64,000 nt of DNA from Thermodesulfobacterium thermophilum DSM 1276. Lineage in GTDB: Bacteria > Desulfobacterota > Thermodesulfobacteria > Thermodesulfobacteriales > Thermodesulfobacteriaceae. The stretch lies in assembly GCF_000421605.1 (NCBI RefSeq), contig NZ_ATXI01000002.1:93795-157794 (forward strand), given 5' to 3'. The notes beneath the pieces are model-generated. The model ran no database searches. It was not told where the DNA came from and saw only the letters and a list, made by a program, of their open reading frames with translations. Positions 7,985-16,684 of this stretch are shown one piece after another (the stretch's first letter is position 1; every line of letters begins with the position of its first letter). A program made the translations under genes and the position numbers.

Positions 7985-8338
7985 ATGATCGAACATTATA
8001 GCTTTGGAAGTCTTACTTTCAAAGGGCAAAACTATATCAAAGACCTTATCATACTCCGTACTCAAGAAGAAGAAAAAGTCTTTAGTTCTTGGTGGAGAAA
8101 AGAAGGGCACAAACTTCATGTGGAAGATTTAGAAGAAATCTGGGATAAAGGAATCAAATTTTTGATAGTAGGAATGGGGGCAAATGGATTGATGCAAGTT
8201 ACCCCAGAAGTAGAAACAAAAGCTAAACAGTTAGATATAACTCTTGAAGCCTATCCTACCGCCAAAGCTACCGAAAGGTTTAATGAACTTTATTCTAAAG
8301 GTGTAGCTTTAGCCGGCGCCTTTCATCTCACCTGTTAA
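7985..8338 (+). CDS. Mth938/AAMDC-domain protein (DUF498)
   Basis: Small 117-aa protein of the Mth938-like family. Recognisable features are an N-terminal YSFGSLTFKG segment, SSWWRKEGHKL, the LIVGMGANGLMQV loop and the AYPTAKATERFNELYSKGVALAGAFHLTC tail with its conserved N-x-L and FH-x-TC elements, here described in parts across residues 85-117. The family has an alpha/beta fold of unknown enzymatic function and occurs from archaea to humans. AAGGGG precedes the ATG. It lies 21 bp after prfA and probably shares its transcript. Confidence 0.85.
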   Translation: MIEHYSFGSLTFKGQNYIKDLIILRTQEEEKVFSSWWRKEGHKLHVEDLEEIWDKGIKFLIVGMGANGLMQVTPEVETKAKQLDITLEAYPTAKATERFNELYSKGVALAGAFHLTC

Positions 8339-8351
8339 TCTCTGTTAAAGT

Positions 8352-9602
8352 TTAGTTCCAACTCCAGAGATTTTCTCTGTTATAAGGCTTAGAAACTGTG
8401 GGTTGTTCTGTTTGGGTAAGGTTCGGTCTTTCCTGCAATTCCTGAGAATAGGTTTGAGGCTTTCCGGTATATCCCTGTGGTTGAGTTTCAGAAGGTGTTG
8501 GTTGAGGTTGATAAATTGGGGGAGGGGTGTTTGGTAAAGTAGTAGGATAAGAAGAGGGGGTTTGAGTTTGGGGGGAAGGTGGAGTATAAGGTTGGGGGGG
8601 CAGTTGAGGTACTTGGATAACCTGTGTCTGATATCCCTGTGGAGCCTTTTCTTTTTTCTCTTTTATAAAAGGAAACTGAGAGAGAAACTTGGAAAGTATC
8701 CCCTCTTCCTCTTCTTGATAATAGTAATATGGAGAAGCAGAGTAAGGATAATATGGAACTCCTCCATAATACCCAGGATAAGGTGCTGGTAATCCAGAGG
8801 TTGCGTTGGTTTGATTTGAAGAGGAAGATTTACGGTTAGTTTCTTCGTCTTCAGCCCAGCCAACAGTTCCCTTAGTAACGTCTATTACCAACCCTTTAGT
8901 AAGAGACTCTTCTACATCTACATCTGTAAAGCCTTTAGCCCTTTTTACCTTAGGCTTAGATTCACCTGTACGAGGAGGGAAAAGATAGGGATAATAGTAG
9001 TAGTATCCTCTCTCTGGATGTTCTTTGCTTATACCATAAGAAGACATGGCATACATAGGTTCAGCACGATAAAAATCTTCCTCTGTACCTTCTATGTATA
9101 CCTTTGCCTTAAAGGCAAAACGCGTAAGCTGAGGGATAATCTCAGAAACACCCTTTAACTCCTGGAAAAACTGAACTGGCTTTTTAGGAGAGGTTAAACT
9201 AAGCATTTGAGCATCTATGCTTACCGCTTCTCCTAAAACCGTAACACTTCCCCAGATCACGTAATCTACATTAAACCTTTGCCCAAGGGATTGAGCTGTT
9301 TCTTTGTTGATTTTTTTTACTTCTTTTACTACCCCTTTTACCAACTCAGGGTCAACTACCTCTATTTTATTAGGAGCAAACAACCTGCTAACCAGCATCT
9401 CAGGGATGGCTTCCTTCAAATAAGATAAATCTCTCTCTGCATAAACGTCAAAAGGTAGGACCAAAACCCTTTTTACTGTCCCATTATCTTTAATCTCTTC
9501 AGCCTTTAATGAAAAATTCTCCAAACATAAAAAAACTCCAAACAAACTGAACAATACAATATTTATCACGATTTTTGGGAAAAAATTGGTCACTTTTTTC
9601 AT
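8352..9602 (-). CDS. Secreted TolB-N/FlgO-like protein with Pro/Tyr-rich tail
   Basis: A 416-aa exported protein. Residues 1-35 are a signal peptide with a single hydrophobic core ending near SLKAEE. Residues about 45-170 resemble the TolB N-terminal/FlgO/LpoB-type domain: VLVLPFDVYAE, AIPEMLVSRL and then RFNVDYVIWGSVTVLG. From about 240 onward the chain is low-complexity, rich in Pro, Gln, Tyr, Thr and Ser, with clusters of tyrosines and an EEEE patch near residue 297. Such domains detect or bridge outer-membrane and cell-wall components, but no specific role is visible. It is monocistronic and convergent with the prfA block. Confidence 0.65.
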   Translation of the reverse strand: MKKVTNFFPKIVINIVLFSLFGVFLCLENFSLKAEEIKDNGTVKRVLVLPFDVYAERDLSYLKEAIPEMLVSRLFAPNKIEVVDPELVKGVVKEVKKINKETAQSLGQRFNVDYVIWGSVTVLGEAVSIDAQMLSLTSPKKPVQFFQELKGVSEIIPQLTRFAFKAKVYIEGTEEDFYRAEPMYAMSSYGISKEHPERGYYYYYPYLFPPRTGESKPKVKRAKGFTDVDVEESLTKGLVIDVTKGTVGWAEDEETNRKSSSSNQTNATSGLPAPYPGYYGGVPYYPYSASPYYYYQEEEEGILSKFLSQFPFIKEKKEKAPQGYQTQVIQVPQLPPQPYTPPSPQTQTPSSYPTTLPNTPPPIYQPQPTPSETQPQGYTGKPQTYSQELQERPNLTQTEQPTVSKPYNRENLWSWN

Positions 9603-9761
9603 GTTTACCTCACTTTAAACCGATTTTAAACATTTTTCCATCTAAAGGTTACCCTATTTTTAAATTTTGTCAAAAAATGAGAAATGGAATAGCTCTTAAA
9701 TTTTCTCTTCTTACGTTAAACCCTTAAAATAAGGGTTCCACGTTACCATTCCTACTACCAT

Positions 9762-10335
9762 CTAAAAAAGGATATTTACCTGCCATGGACTTTCTTGCTT
9801 GGATATGTGCTTGTTTAATCTAAACTTGGAAGCCTTTTTTATTACTGGATCTGTGCCTGTATATTTTATGAGTTTCTTTGCACTGGAAAATCTAAGAACA
9901 TCTTTTACTTCAGCGATAAAATGGAGCTTTATTTGTTGATTTTGATCATGGTCTATTTCTTCAAGGAGCATATCTTCAAGTTTTTGGATTCTTGGTTCAA
10001 GGAAGAGGCACATTTCGAGTTAGAAGATGAGGGTTTGAGAAAGATAGAAGGTTGTGGATACCGATGAAATTTTTAGCAAGGTTTATGATGTCTTGAGGGG
10101 AGAAGTAAGGGTTTCTACCTTTGGAGGGAGGCGTTGATGATGTTGGAGAGGTCTGTGAAAGAAGCCTTTTTGAGGTAATGAGCTCCGGGGGACTTAAGAA
10201 GGATGTTAAGGAAGGAGAGAGGGAATTGAGGGGCAGAAGACTCCATTTGAGATTTTTAAGCCTAAGGGTTGTGGATTCCTTGTCCCGCTTTATTTTGTGG
10301 GTTTTCATATTATTACTATACACCACAAAATGCAT
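9762..10335 (-). pseudogene. IS110-type transposase remnant
   Basis: Two overlapping minus-strand frames form one broken transposase. The downstream part contains LHFIAEVKDVLRFSSAKKLI followed by KYTGTDPVIKKASKF, which matches the C-terminal helix-hairpin and 'AYAGLDP'-like serine-recombinase region of IS110/IS116/IS902 proteins. The upstream part (10335 to about 10000) reads on in a second frame, so a frameshift lies near 10010. The catalytic N-terminal DEDD domain is missing. No complete terminal repeats were seen; the surrounding 9603-10370 holds nothing else. Confidence 0.55.
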
Positions 10336-10372
10336 TAAACAAAAACTAACATAAAAATTGCAGGAGATAGTT

Positions 10373-11121
10373 ATGCAAATTGATAACCTACATATTATTT
10401 TAACTGCTGGATTGTTTGTTCTTTCTGTTATCTCTGGAATGCTTGGGCTTGGAGTAGCTTTTGCAGCGATTCCTTTTCTTGGACTTTTCCTGCAGGATCT
10501 AATTCATCAAATTCAGCCATTGAGTCTTTTGCTTAATGGTATAACTGCGCTTTTAGCTACTCTTGGTTTTGCAAAAAGCGGCCTTGTTGACTGGAAAAGG
10601 GCAATTGTACTTTCGATAGTAACCACTGTTTTTGCACCAGTTGGAGCATATATAGTGCAGTTTATAGAGCAAAAGTATGTCTGGTTTGTGTATTTTTGGC
10701 TGTAATTTATCTTGCCTACAGACTTTTTAAACCACCTAAAAAAAGGGAATCAAAGGAGAATTTTAACTTAGCTCTAATACTTGCTGTGCCAATATCTGTT
10801 TTAAGCGGATTTCTCGGAGTTAGTCCTGGATTTTTACTTATGCCCACCCTTATTATTGTCGGCATAGAACCAAAAAAAGCAGCAGGCATCAATGCCTGGG
10901 CATTAACACCTCCTTCCTTTTCTTCTCTTATTCCACACATCAAAACTGCATATTGGGATACTTCTTTGGTATTTCCTCTGGTAATAGCAGGTGCTTTAGG
11001 TTCTTTCATGGGTGCAAGACTTACGAGTCTATGGTTACCAAGCCACCAACTAAGACAGCTTTTCGGTGTATTAATTGTCTTAGTAACGCTATATAAAGTT
11101 TTTACTATGCTTAATCATTAA
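10373..11121 (+). pseudogene. TauE/SafE-family anion exporter, frameshifted
   Basis: Multi-pass membrane protein of the TauE/SafE family, which moves sulfite, sulfoacetate or similar anions. The first half (from 10373, with AGGAG upstream) has glycine-rich segments such as SGMLGLGVAFAAIPFL; the second half has SGFLGVSPGFLLMPTLI, the family's paired repeat. A one-base shift in the T-run at 10693-10697 divides them: the first frame stops at 10705 and the second continues with LAVIYLAYRLF. Joined, they give a normal protein of about 250 aa. It may be a true pseudogene or a homopolymer sequencing error. Confidence 0.75.
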
Positions 11122-11162
11122 GATGTTAAAAAACCTTAAGGATGATATTTTAAGGATAAAAA

Positions 11163-11292
11163 AATGGGCTGTGGAGGACTCGAACCTCCAACCTATGGAT
11201 TAAGAGTCCATTGCTCTAACGTTTGAGCTAACGGCCCAGAGATGATACTTTTAAATTTACTCTTTTCTCTTTATTTTGTCAAGGCAGGTTTA
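11163..11292 (-). repeat. tRNA-Lys duplication unit, copy 2 (inverted)
   Basis: Inverted near-copy of 4908-5036, including the TTGACA promoter element (complement of 11277-11282) and leader. Differences are mostly in the A-runs of the promoter spacer plus two in the tRNA itself. Confidence 0.85.
11165..11237 (-). tRNA. tRNA-Lys (CUU), probably decaying copy
   Basis: Same 73-nt length and CTT anticodon as the copy at 4962-5034, but two changes hit structurally important places. The second G of the invariant D-loop GG pair has become T (complement of 11219), and an acceptor-stem base changed to A (complement of 11170), giving a C-A mismatch. The promoter is intact. It may be non-functional or a poorly aminoacylated minor gene; whether it is expressed cannot be seen. 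Confidence 0.7.
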
Positions 11293-11311
11293 AAAATAAA
11301 ATTTATCCTCC

Positions 11312-12970
11312 CTATGTGGAAACCCTCGAAGGAAAACGACAGGTCTTTATCAGTTCATAGGCCTCTTTTACTACACTTTCATAAGTAGCTTCGCCCCTGG
11401 CAACAAGGTCAAGCTTTTCTTCCATCTCTGCGGTATATTTATAGTCCATAAAAACTTTGGCTCCCTCTAAAAGCAAGCTACATACTAATCTACCTAACTG
11501 GGTGGGCTTAAGAAACTTTCCTTCTTTTTCTATGTAGTTCCTTTTAAACAACACATCCAGGATGGTTGCATAGGTAGAAGGCCTTCCAATCCCTAAGCTT
11601 TCAAGTTTTTTTACTAAGCTGTGGGGGGTATATCTTTCAGGAGGTTTGGTCTTATGTTCTCTTATTTCAAAAGAGAGCACCTTGAGCTGGTCTCCTTCTT
11701 TTAGCCCAAGAGGTAGGTCATAGTTGTCTGTCTCTTTTAAAACCTTTAAAAATCCTTCAAAAATCAGGGTTTTCTGCTTGGTAACCAAAAACCATCCCTT
11801 AGGTAAAAGAACTTTTCCAAAAACATAGGTTAACTCCAAAAATTCCGCCTGACTCATTTGGCTTGCTAAGAAAAAGTTTTTAATCAACGTATAAAGGGCC
11901 TTTTCTTTTGAGGTCAAATTTTTGGGATCTTGGAAAAGGTTGGTAGGTCTTATACATTCGTGGGCGCCTTGTTCAAACTTAGAGACTTTAACTCTCCTTT
12001 CCTTTCCCACGTATTTTTCTCCGAAATTGGCAAGGATAAACTCTTTAGCAGCCTTTTTGGCAACTGGACTGACTCTCACTGAATCAGTACGCATATAAGT
12101 GATCAATCCTTTTTCATAGAGCGCCTGAGCAAGTGCCATCGTCTCCTTGGGACTAAATCCTAATGAACTTCCTGCTGCCTCTATAAGAGTGGTGGTTTTT
12201 AAAGGATAAGGAGGTTGTTTTAGAGCCTTTTTTTCGGTTATGTTGTTTAACGAAAGGGTTTTACCAGCTAAATAATGGTTAAAAAAATCCTCTAACTTTT
12301 TAGGGTCTTTGTCTTTATATAGCCCTTTTTTAAACCATAAATCAAGTTCGTAAACGTTGTTATTTTTATCTTTTACCTTAACCCTTAAGGAAAAACTGGT
12401 TTCAGGGAGAAAGTTTTCTATCTCTTCTTCACGTTCAACAATCAGCCTCAAAGCAGGACTTTGGACCCTTCCTGCTGAAAGAGGAAGGTTAAGGGCTTTA
12501 GAAAGTTTAGGAGAAATTAGATATCCTATGATACGGTCTAAGACCCTTCTTGATTGGTAAGCAAGGTAAAGCCCTTTATCAAGGTCTCTTACAGAATTTA
12601 AGGCCTGTTTTACCCCGAACTCAGTAATTTCTATAAGGTCTACCCGTTTAAAGATTAAGTTTTTGTTAGCAGAACTTAGGTATTCATAGAGGTGAAAACT
12701 TATGGCTTCCCCTTCGCGGTCTGGGTCGGTAGCTAAATAGACTTCTTCAACTTTAGAGGCTAATTTTTTCAGGTCTGAAAGTATCTTTTTCTTTGAACTC
12801 ATATAATAAAAGGAAGGGTGAAAGGTGTTTAAATCAACTCCCAAGGTTTTTGGAGGCAAGTCTTTAATATGACCAAAGGTAGCTCTAAAGATAAACTCTT
12901 TTGAGGATAAGATCTTTTGTAAAGTTTTAACCTTGGTAGGAGATTCAACGATAAAAAGCTTTTTACCCAT
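11312..12970 (-). CDS. topA: DNA topoisomerase I, short form
   Basis: Type IA topoisomerase that relaxes negative supercoils. The N-terminal Toprim domain has FIVESPTKVKTL and DPDREGEAISFHLYEYL (DxDxEG metal site); the active-site tyrosine is in GLITYMRTDSVRVSP near residue 292. The protein ends at 552 aa with the core domain. It lacks the C-terminal zinc ribbons present in E. coli TopA (865 aa), so it is a minimal enzyme. It is downstream of the tRNA copy on the same strand; the 230 bp upstream (12971-13200) contains two TAATATCAGG repeats (near 13007 and 13096) but no gene. Confidence 0.95.
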   Translation of the reverse strand: MGKKLFIVESPTKVKTLQKILSSKEFIFRATFGHIKDLPPKTLGVDLNTFHPSFYYMSSKKKILSDLKKLASKVEEVYLATDPDREGEAISFHLYEYLSSANKNLIFKRVDLIEITEFGVKQALNSVRDLDKGLYLAYQSRRVLDRIIGYLISPKLSKALNLPLSAGRVQSPALRLIVEREEEIENFLPETSFSLRVKVKDKNNNVYELDLWFKKGLYKDKDPKKLEDFFNHYLAGKTLSLNNITEKKALKQPPYPLKTTTLIEAAGSSLGFSPKETMALAQALYEKGLITYMRTDSVRVSPVAKKAAKEFILANFGEKYVGKERRVKVSKFEQGAHECIRPTNLFQDPKNLTSKEKALYTLIKNFFLASQMSQAEFLELTYVFGKVLLPKGWFLVTKQKTLIFEGFLKVLKETDNYDLPLGLKEGDQLKVLSFEIREHKTKPPERYTPHSLVKKLESLGIGRPSTYATILDVLFKRNYIEKEGKFLKPTQLGRLVCSLLLEGAKVFMDYKYTAEMEEKLDLVARGEATYESVVKEAYELIKTCRFPSRVST

Positions 12971-13200
12971 TGCCGTGTTTTGCCTTAAAATTTTTATAAA
13001 ATGTGTTAATATCAGGCACTACCGGTCAAAATAAGCAGATTTCAACGATAGAGGATTTTTACCACTAAATAACCGTTTTTCTAATATTGGTATCGCTAAT
13101 ATCAGGTATTTTTAAAATAGCACCATCTAAGTTTATGGCAACTGTTGGCTATTCTGAGTTTTATTTTTAGAATATAGAGGTTAAAATAAGGCTAAGTATT

Positions 13201-14745
13201 ATGAAGGATATTGAGTTTAATCCACAGTTTAAAAAGGCCTGGGAACTTGTTGCCAACTCTCATCAAAATCTTTTAATAACCGGTCGTGCTGGGACTGGCA
13301 AGTCCACCTTTCTTAGGTATTTAATAAAAAAACTTCCTAAGTCTATGGTAGTCCTTGCTCCTACTGGGGTTGCGGCTCTTAACGTAAGGGGGCAAACCAT
13401 CCATTCGTTTTTTGGTTTTAGGCCAGACATAACCTTAGATAAGGTATATCGGCTTCAACCCAACGAAGATCTAAGAGAGGTTTATAAACACCTTAACACA
13501 TTGATTATCGACGAAATTTCTATGGTAAGGGCAGACCTTTTTGATTGTATAGAGGCTTTTTTAAGAAGATGGGGCCCTTCCCCTAAGAAACCCTTTGGTG
13601 GAGTTCAGATGGTGCTTATCGGAGACCTGTACCAACTACCTCCGGTGGTTACCTCAAAAGAAAAAGAAATCTTTAACCATCTTTATGAAACACCTTATTT
13701 TTTCTCCTCTAAAGCCTTTAAAGAAACCCCTTTTGAGTTTGTCGAGTTTGAGAAGGTCTATCGTCAAACTGACTTGACTTTTATCGAAATCTTAAACCAG
13801 ATAAGGAACGGGATGTTAAAAGACGAAACTTTAGAAATACTTAATCAAAGGGTAATACCTAATTTTGAGCCTGAAGAAGACGAGGTATATGTCTATCTTA
13901 CCACCACCAACGCTAAAGCAGAACAGATAAACCTTACCAGGTTAGAAAGACTTCCAGGCAAATCCTTTGAGTTTTGTGGCAAGATCCACGGTAAGATAGA
14001 AACAGAGGATTTACCAGCTCCGTTAGAATTAAAGATTAAAGAAGGTGCCCAGGTAATGCTTGTAGCCAACGACCCTCAAGGTAGATGGGTAAACGGAGAC
14101 ATAGGAAGGGTGGTATACATAGACCCTGAAGAGCAGTTAATAGAAGTAGATTTACAGCGAGGATATCTTGTTGAGGTAACTCCTTTTAAATGGGATATAT
14201 ATGAACATTATTTTGATAAAACCTCTTCTAAAATAGAGGTAAGATCTGTAGGACATTTTGTCCAGTTTCCTTTAAAACTAGCCTGGGCGATAACCATCCA
14301 TAAAAGTCAAGGCCTAACTTTTAAAAACCTCGTAATAGACTTAGAAAGAGGCACCTTTGCCCATGGACAGTTATATGTCGCCCTTTCTCGAGGGATTAGT
14401 CTTGATGGGATCGTGCTTACCAAACCTGTTAAAAGGGGTCATATAAAGTTAGACAAAAAGGTGGTAAAATTTTTAACAAACTTTCAATATATCAAGGCAA
14501 GCGAAAAACTTGGCTTAAACGAAAAAATTGAAGCCATTAGAAAGGCTATAGAACAAAACAGAGAAATAGAAATTGTTTATTTAAAAAGTTCAAACATAAA
14601 AACTTGCAGAAGGATTGTGCCTTTAGAAATGAAAGAGATGAGTTATCAAGGTAAAACCTTCCTTGGTCTAAGAGCTTTTTGTAAACTTCGAAGTAAGGAA
14701 AGGGTTTTTAACATAGAAAAGATCCTTGAAATTTCCGAAGTCTAA
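13201..14745 (+). CDS. PIF1-type helicase with C-terminal WYL domain
   Basis: Superfamily 1B DNA helicase. Walker A GRAGTGKST (residues 28-36), APTGVAALNVRGQTIHSFFG, Walker B TLIIDEISMVRADLFD, GDLYQLPPV and the late TIHKSQGLTFKNLVIDL motif with VALSRG form the full PIF1/RecD-like set. Residues about 435-512 look like a WYL domain: IEIVYLKSSNIKTCRRIVPL, then YQGKTFLGLRAFC and ERVFNIEKI. WYL domains bind nucleic acids or nucleotide ligands and regulate partner domains. The gene faces away from topA and ends just before pgsA. Likely roles are G-quadruplex or fork processing; that is inference from the family. Confidence 0.88.
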   Translation: MKDIEFNPQFKKAWELVANSHQNLLITGRAGTGKSTFLRYLIKKLPKSMVVLAPTGVAALNVRGQTIHSFFGFRPDITLDKVYRLQPNEDLREVYKHLNTLIIDEISMVRADLFDCIEAFLRRWGPSPKKPFGGVQMVLIGDLYQLPPVVTSKEKEIFNHLYETPYFFSSKAFKETPFEFVEFEKVYRQTDLTFIEILNQIRNGMLKDETLEILNQRVIPNFEPEEDEVYVYLTTTNAKAEQINLTRLERLPGKSFEFCGKIHGKIETEDLPAPLELKIKEGAQVMLVANDPQGRWVNGDIGRVVYIDPEEQLIEVDLQRGYLVEVTPFKWDIYEHYFDKTSSKIEVRSVGHFVQFPLKLAWAITIHKSQGLTFKNLVIDLERGTFAHGQLYVALSRGISLDGIVLTKPVKRGHIKLDKKVVKFLTNFQYIKASEKLGLNEKIEAIRKAIEQNREIEIVYLKSSNIKTCRRIVPLEMKEMSYQGKTFLGLRAFCKLRSKERVFNIEKILEISEV

Positions 14746-14786
14746 AAACTTTATTGTTTTTAAAAATACGGTATTATTTAAAATCT

Positions 14787-15359
14787 ATGAACCTTATGTT
14801 AAAAGACATGCTAAAACTTCCCAATCTTTTAAGCCTTTATCGACTGATTCTTGCGATAGTTTTTCCGATTTTATGGACCAAAAATCTTCCGGTTTATGTG
14901 TTTTTGCTTCTTCTTCTGACAGGGGGACTTAGCGATGCTTTAGATGGATTTCTTGCCAGGACTTTTCACTGGGAAACCAAGCTGGGAAAGATCCTTGACC
15001 CTATAGCAGATAAAACGTTTATAAACGTGATGTTTTTCTTGCTTTATTATGATCGTCTTCTACCTTTTGATTTTTTTGTCATCGTTTTAGTTAGAGACTT
15101 AGGTATTCTTCTTGGGGCTGTTTATCTTTATTTACGGTCTTCAAAAAGGATAGAGTTTCAACCAACCTACTTAGGAAAGGTTTCAACTGCCTTACAGATA
15201 GGGTTTATCTTTACCTATCTTTTCCATTTGCTGGTCCTTCGGTTAAACCCTACGTTTATTTTTGTGTTTGGCCAGCTGGTTATCTTTTTTACCTTAGCCT
15301 CTGGTTTTCATTACACCTTGCTTTTTATTAAGATTTATAAGACTTCACCTAATAAATAG
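14787..15359 (+). CDS. pgsA: CDP-diacylglycerol-glycerol-3-phosphate 3-phosphatidyltransferase
   Basis: Integral-membrane enzyme that makes phosphatidylglycerol phosphate. The CDP-alcohol phosphotransferase signature D-G-x2-A-R-x8-G-x3-D-x3-D is complete in LSDALDGFLARTF and then KLGKILDPIADK. About five hydrophobic segments follow. The start is uncertain: ATGs at 14787, 14796 and 14808 and a TTG at 14754 are in frame and none has a strong ribosome site; MLKLPNLLSLYR at 14808 resembles usual N-termini. The 3' end overlaps the convergent mtaB by 25 bp. Confidence 0.9.
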   Translation: MNLMLKDMLKLPNLLSLYRLILAIVFPILWTKNLPVYVFLLLLLTGGLSDALDGFLARTFHWETKLGKILDPIADKTFINVMFFLLYYDRLLPFDFFVIVLVRDLGILLGAVYLYLRSSKRIEFQPTYLGKVSTALQIGFIFTYLFHLLVLRLNPTFIFVFGQLVIFFTLASGFHYTLLFIKIYKTSPNK

Positions 15360-16678
15360 TCTCCTTCTTTAGCTATAAACCTGACCTTTAATACCTTCCC
15401 TTTGGCTAAACATAAACCTTGAGGTAACATGATTTTATGGGAGATGTAGTTTTCTGAAAGGGCTTGAGCCTCAGTTTCTTTGATGGTCTCAACCACCGCC
15501 CTTCTAATTTGGCCCACTTCTTGGGATAAAAAAACTTCCCTTTTTTGGCTCCCTAAGTTTTTTAAAAAGTTTACCCGAGATTTTATTATCTCAGGGGGGA
15601 CCTTTGGGGTTATTTTTTCTGCTTGAGTGCCAGGCCTTGGAGAAAAAGGGAAAACATGGAGCCAGTTTAAAGGAGACTTTTCTATAACTTCTTTGGTTTT
15701 TTGAAAATCCCATTCATCCTCTGACGGAAATCCTACGATTACATCTGCTCCAAAGGTTGCCTGGGGATAAAGGTTATAAAGTTTTTCTAAAACGATTAGG
15801 TAATCTTTAGCGGTATAGTGTCTGTTCATAAGGGCTAAGATTCTGTCAGAACCACTCTGTAGAGGGATATGAAAATGGGGGGCTAAAAAGGCACTGCTTT
15901 TAGCAAACTCTAAAAATTCAGGGGTTATTTCTGTTACTTCTAAAGAAGAGAGCCTTAAAATCAGGTCTTTTTTTTGTTTCTCAAAGAGTTTTTCTATTTC
16001 CCAAAGTAGGTCTGGTAGATTCTGTTTGGGCATCAGATCTTTTCCCCACTGCCCAAGATGGATCCCTGTAAGTACTATTTCTTCGTAGCCAGCAAGCAAG
16101 ACTTTCTCGATTTCTGCTAAAACCTTTTCTAAAGGCAAACTCCGAGGCGTTCCTCTTGAATAAGGAACTATACAATAACTACAAAATTGGTCGCACCCAT
16201 CCTGAATTTTGATAAAGGCCCTTGAGCGAGAAAAGTATCTTTCTATAAAAAGGGCCTCAACTTCTTTTTCTTTAGAAAGACCTTCGATAAAAACCTCTGG
16301 TTCAGAGAAGGTATAGCCTTTTAAAAAAGGAAGTTCTTCTAAAAAGATGTCAATTTTTAATTTTTCTTTCTGCCCTAAGAGAAGAAGATTTTTAATCTGA
16401 GCCTTTTCTCCCCAACCTTTAAGGTTATCCGGATAAGCCTGAGGGTAACAACCTGCAACGATGATTAAATCGGGGTTTAACTTATTCCATCTTTTAATAA
16501 GCTTCCTTCCCTCGGCTTCTGCTCTTGCGGTAACTATACAGGAATTAAGGATGAAAAAATCAGCTTCTTCCTCTTTTTCAGTCAGTATATACCCTTTTTT
16601 TGTGAGTTTTTCTACGATGTAAGCACTTTCTACTTGGTTTACCTTACATCCTAAGGTTTTGATAAAAAACTTTTTCAT
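15335..16678 (-). CDS. mtaB: tRNA t6A37 methylthiotransferase
   Basis: Radical SAM enzyme that converts t6A37 to ms2t6A37 in tRNA. The UPF0004 domain has LGCKVNQVES, NSCIVTARAEAEGRK and VAGCYPQ, giving the three cysteines of the auxiliary cluster. The radical SAM domain has DGCDQFCSYCIVPYSRGTPRS (CX3CX2C), and TGIHLGQWG is typical of MtaB over MiaB. A TRAM-like C-terminus is present. Length 447 aa is normal. It ends a minus-strand operon behind DAHP synthase, radical SAM and ATP-grasp genes, spaced 6 bp from the last. Confidence 0.92.
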   Translation of the reverse strand: MKKFFIKTLGCKVNQVESAYIVEKLTKKGYILTEKEEEADFFILNSCIVTARAEAEGRKLIKRWNKLNPDLIIVAGCYPQAYPDNLKGWGEKAQIKNLLLLGQKEKLKIDIFLEELPFLKGYTFSEPEVFIEGLSKEKEVEALFIERYFSRSRAFIKIQDGCDQFCSYCIVPYSRGTPRSLPLEKVLAEIEKVLLAGYEEIVLTGIHLGQWGKDLMPKQNLPDLLWEIEKLFEKQKKDLILRLSSLEVTEITPEFLEFAKSSAFLAPHFHIPLQSGSDRILALMNRHYTAKDYLIVLEKLYNLYPQATFGADVIVGFPSEDEWDFQKTKEVIEKSPLNWLHVFPFSPRPGTQAEKITPKVPPEIIKSRVNFLKNLGSQKREVFLSQEVGQIRRAVVETIKETEAQALSENYISHKIMLPQGLCLAKGKVLKVRFIAKEGDYLLGEVL

Positions 16679-16684
16679 GATTTT

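Noticed and set aside
9735..9755. GGTTCCACGTTACC as a third parS site
   Set aside because: Only the left half matches; the palindrome is broken.
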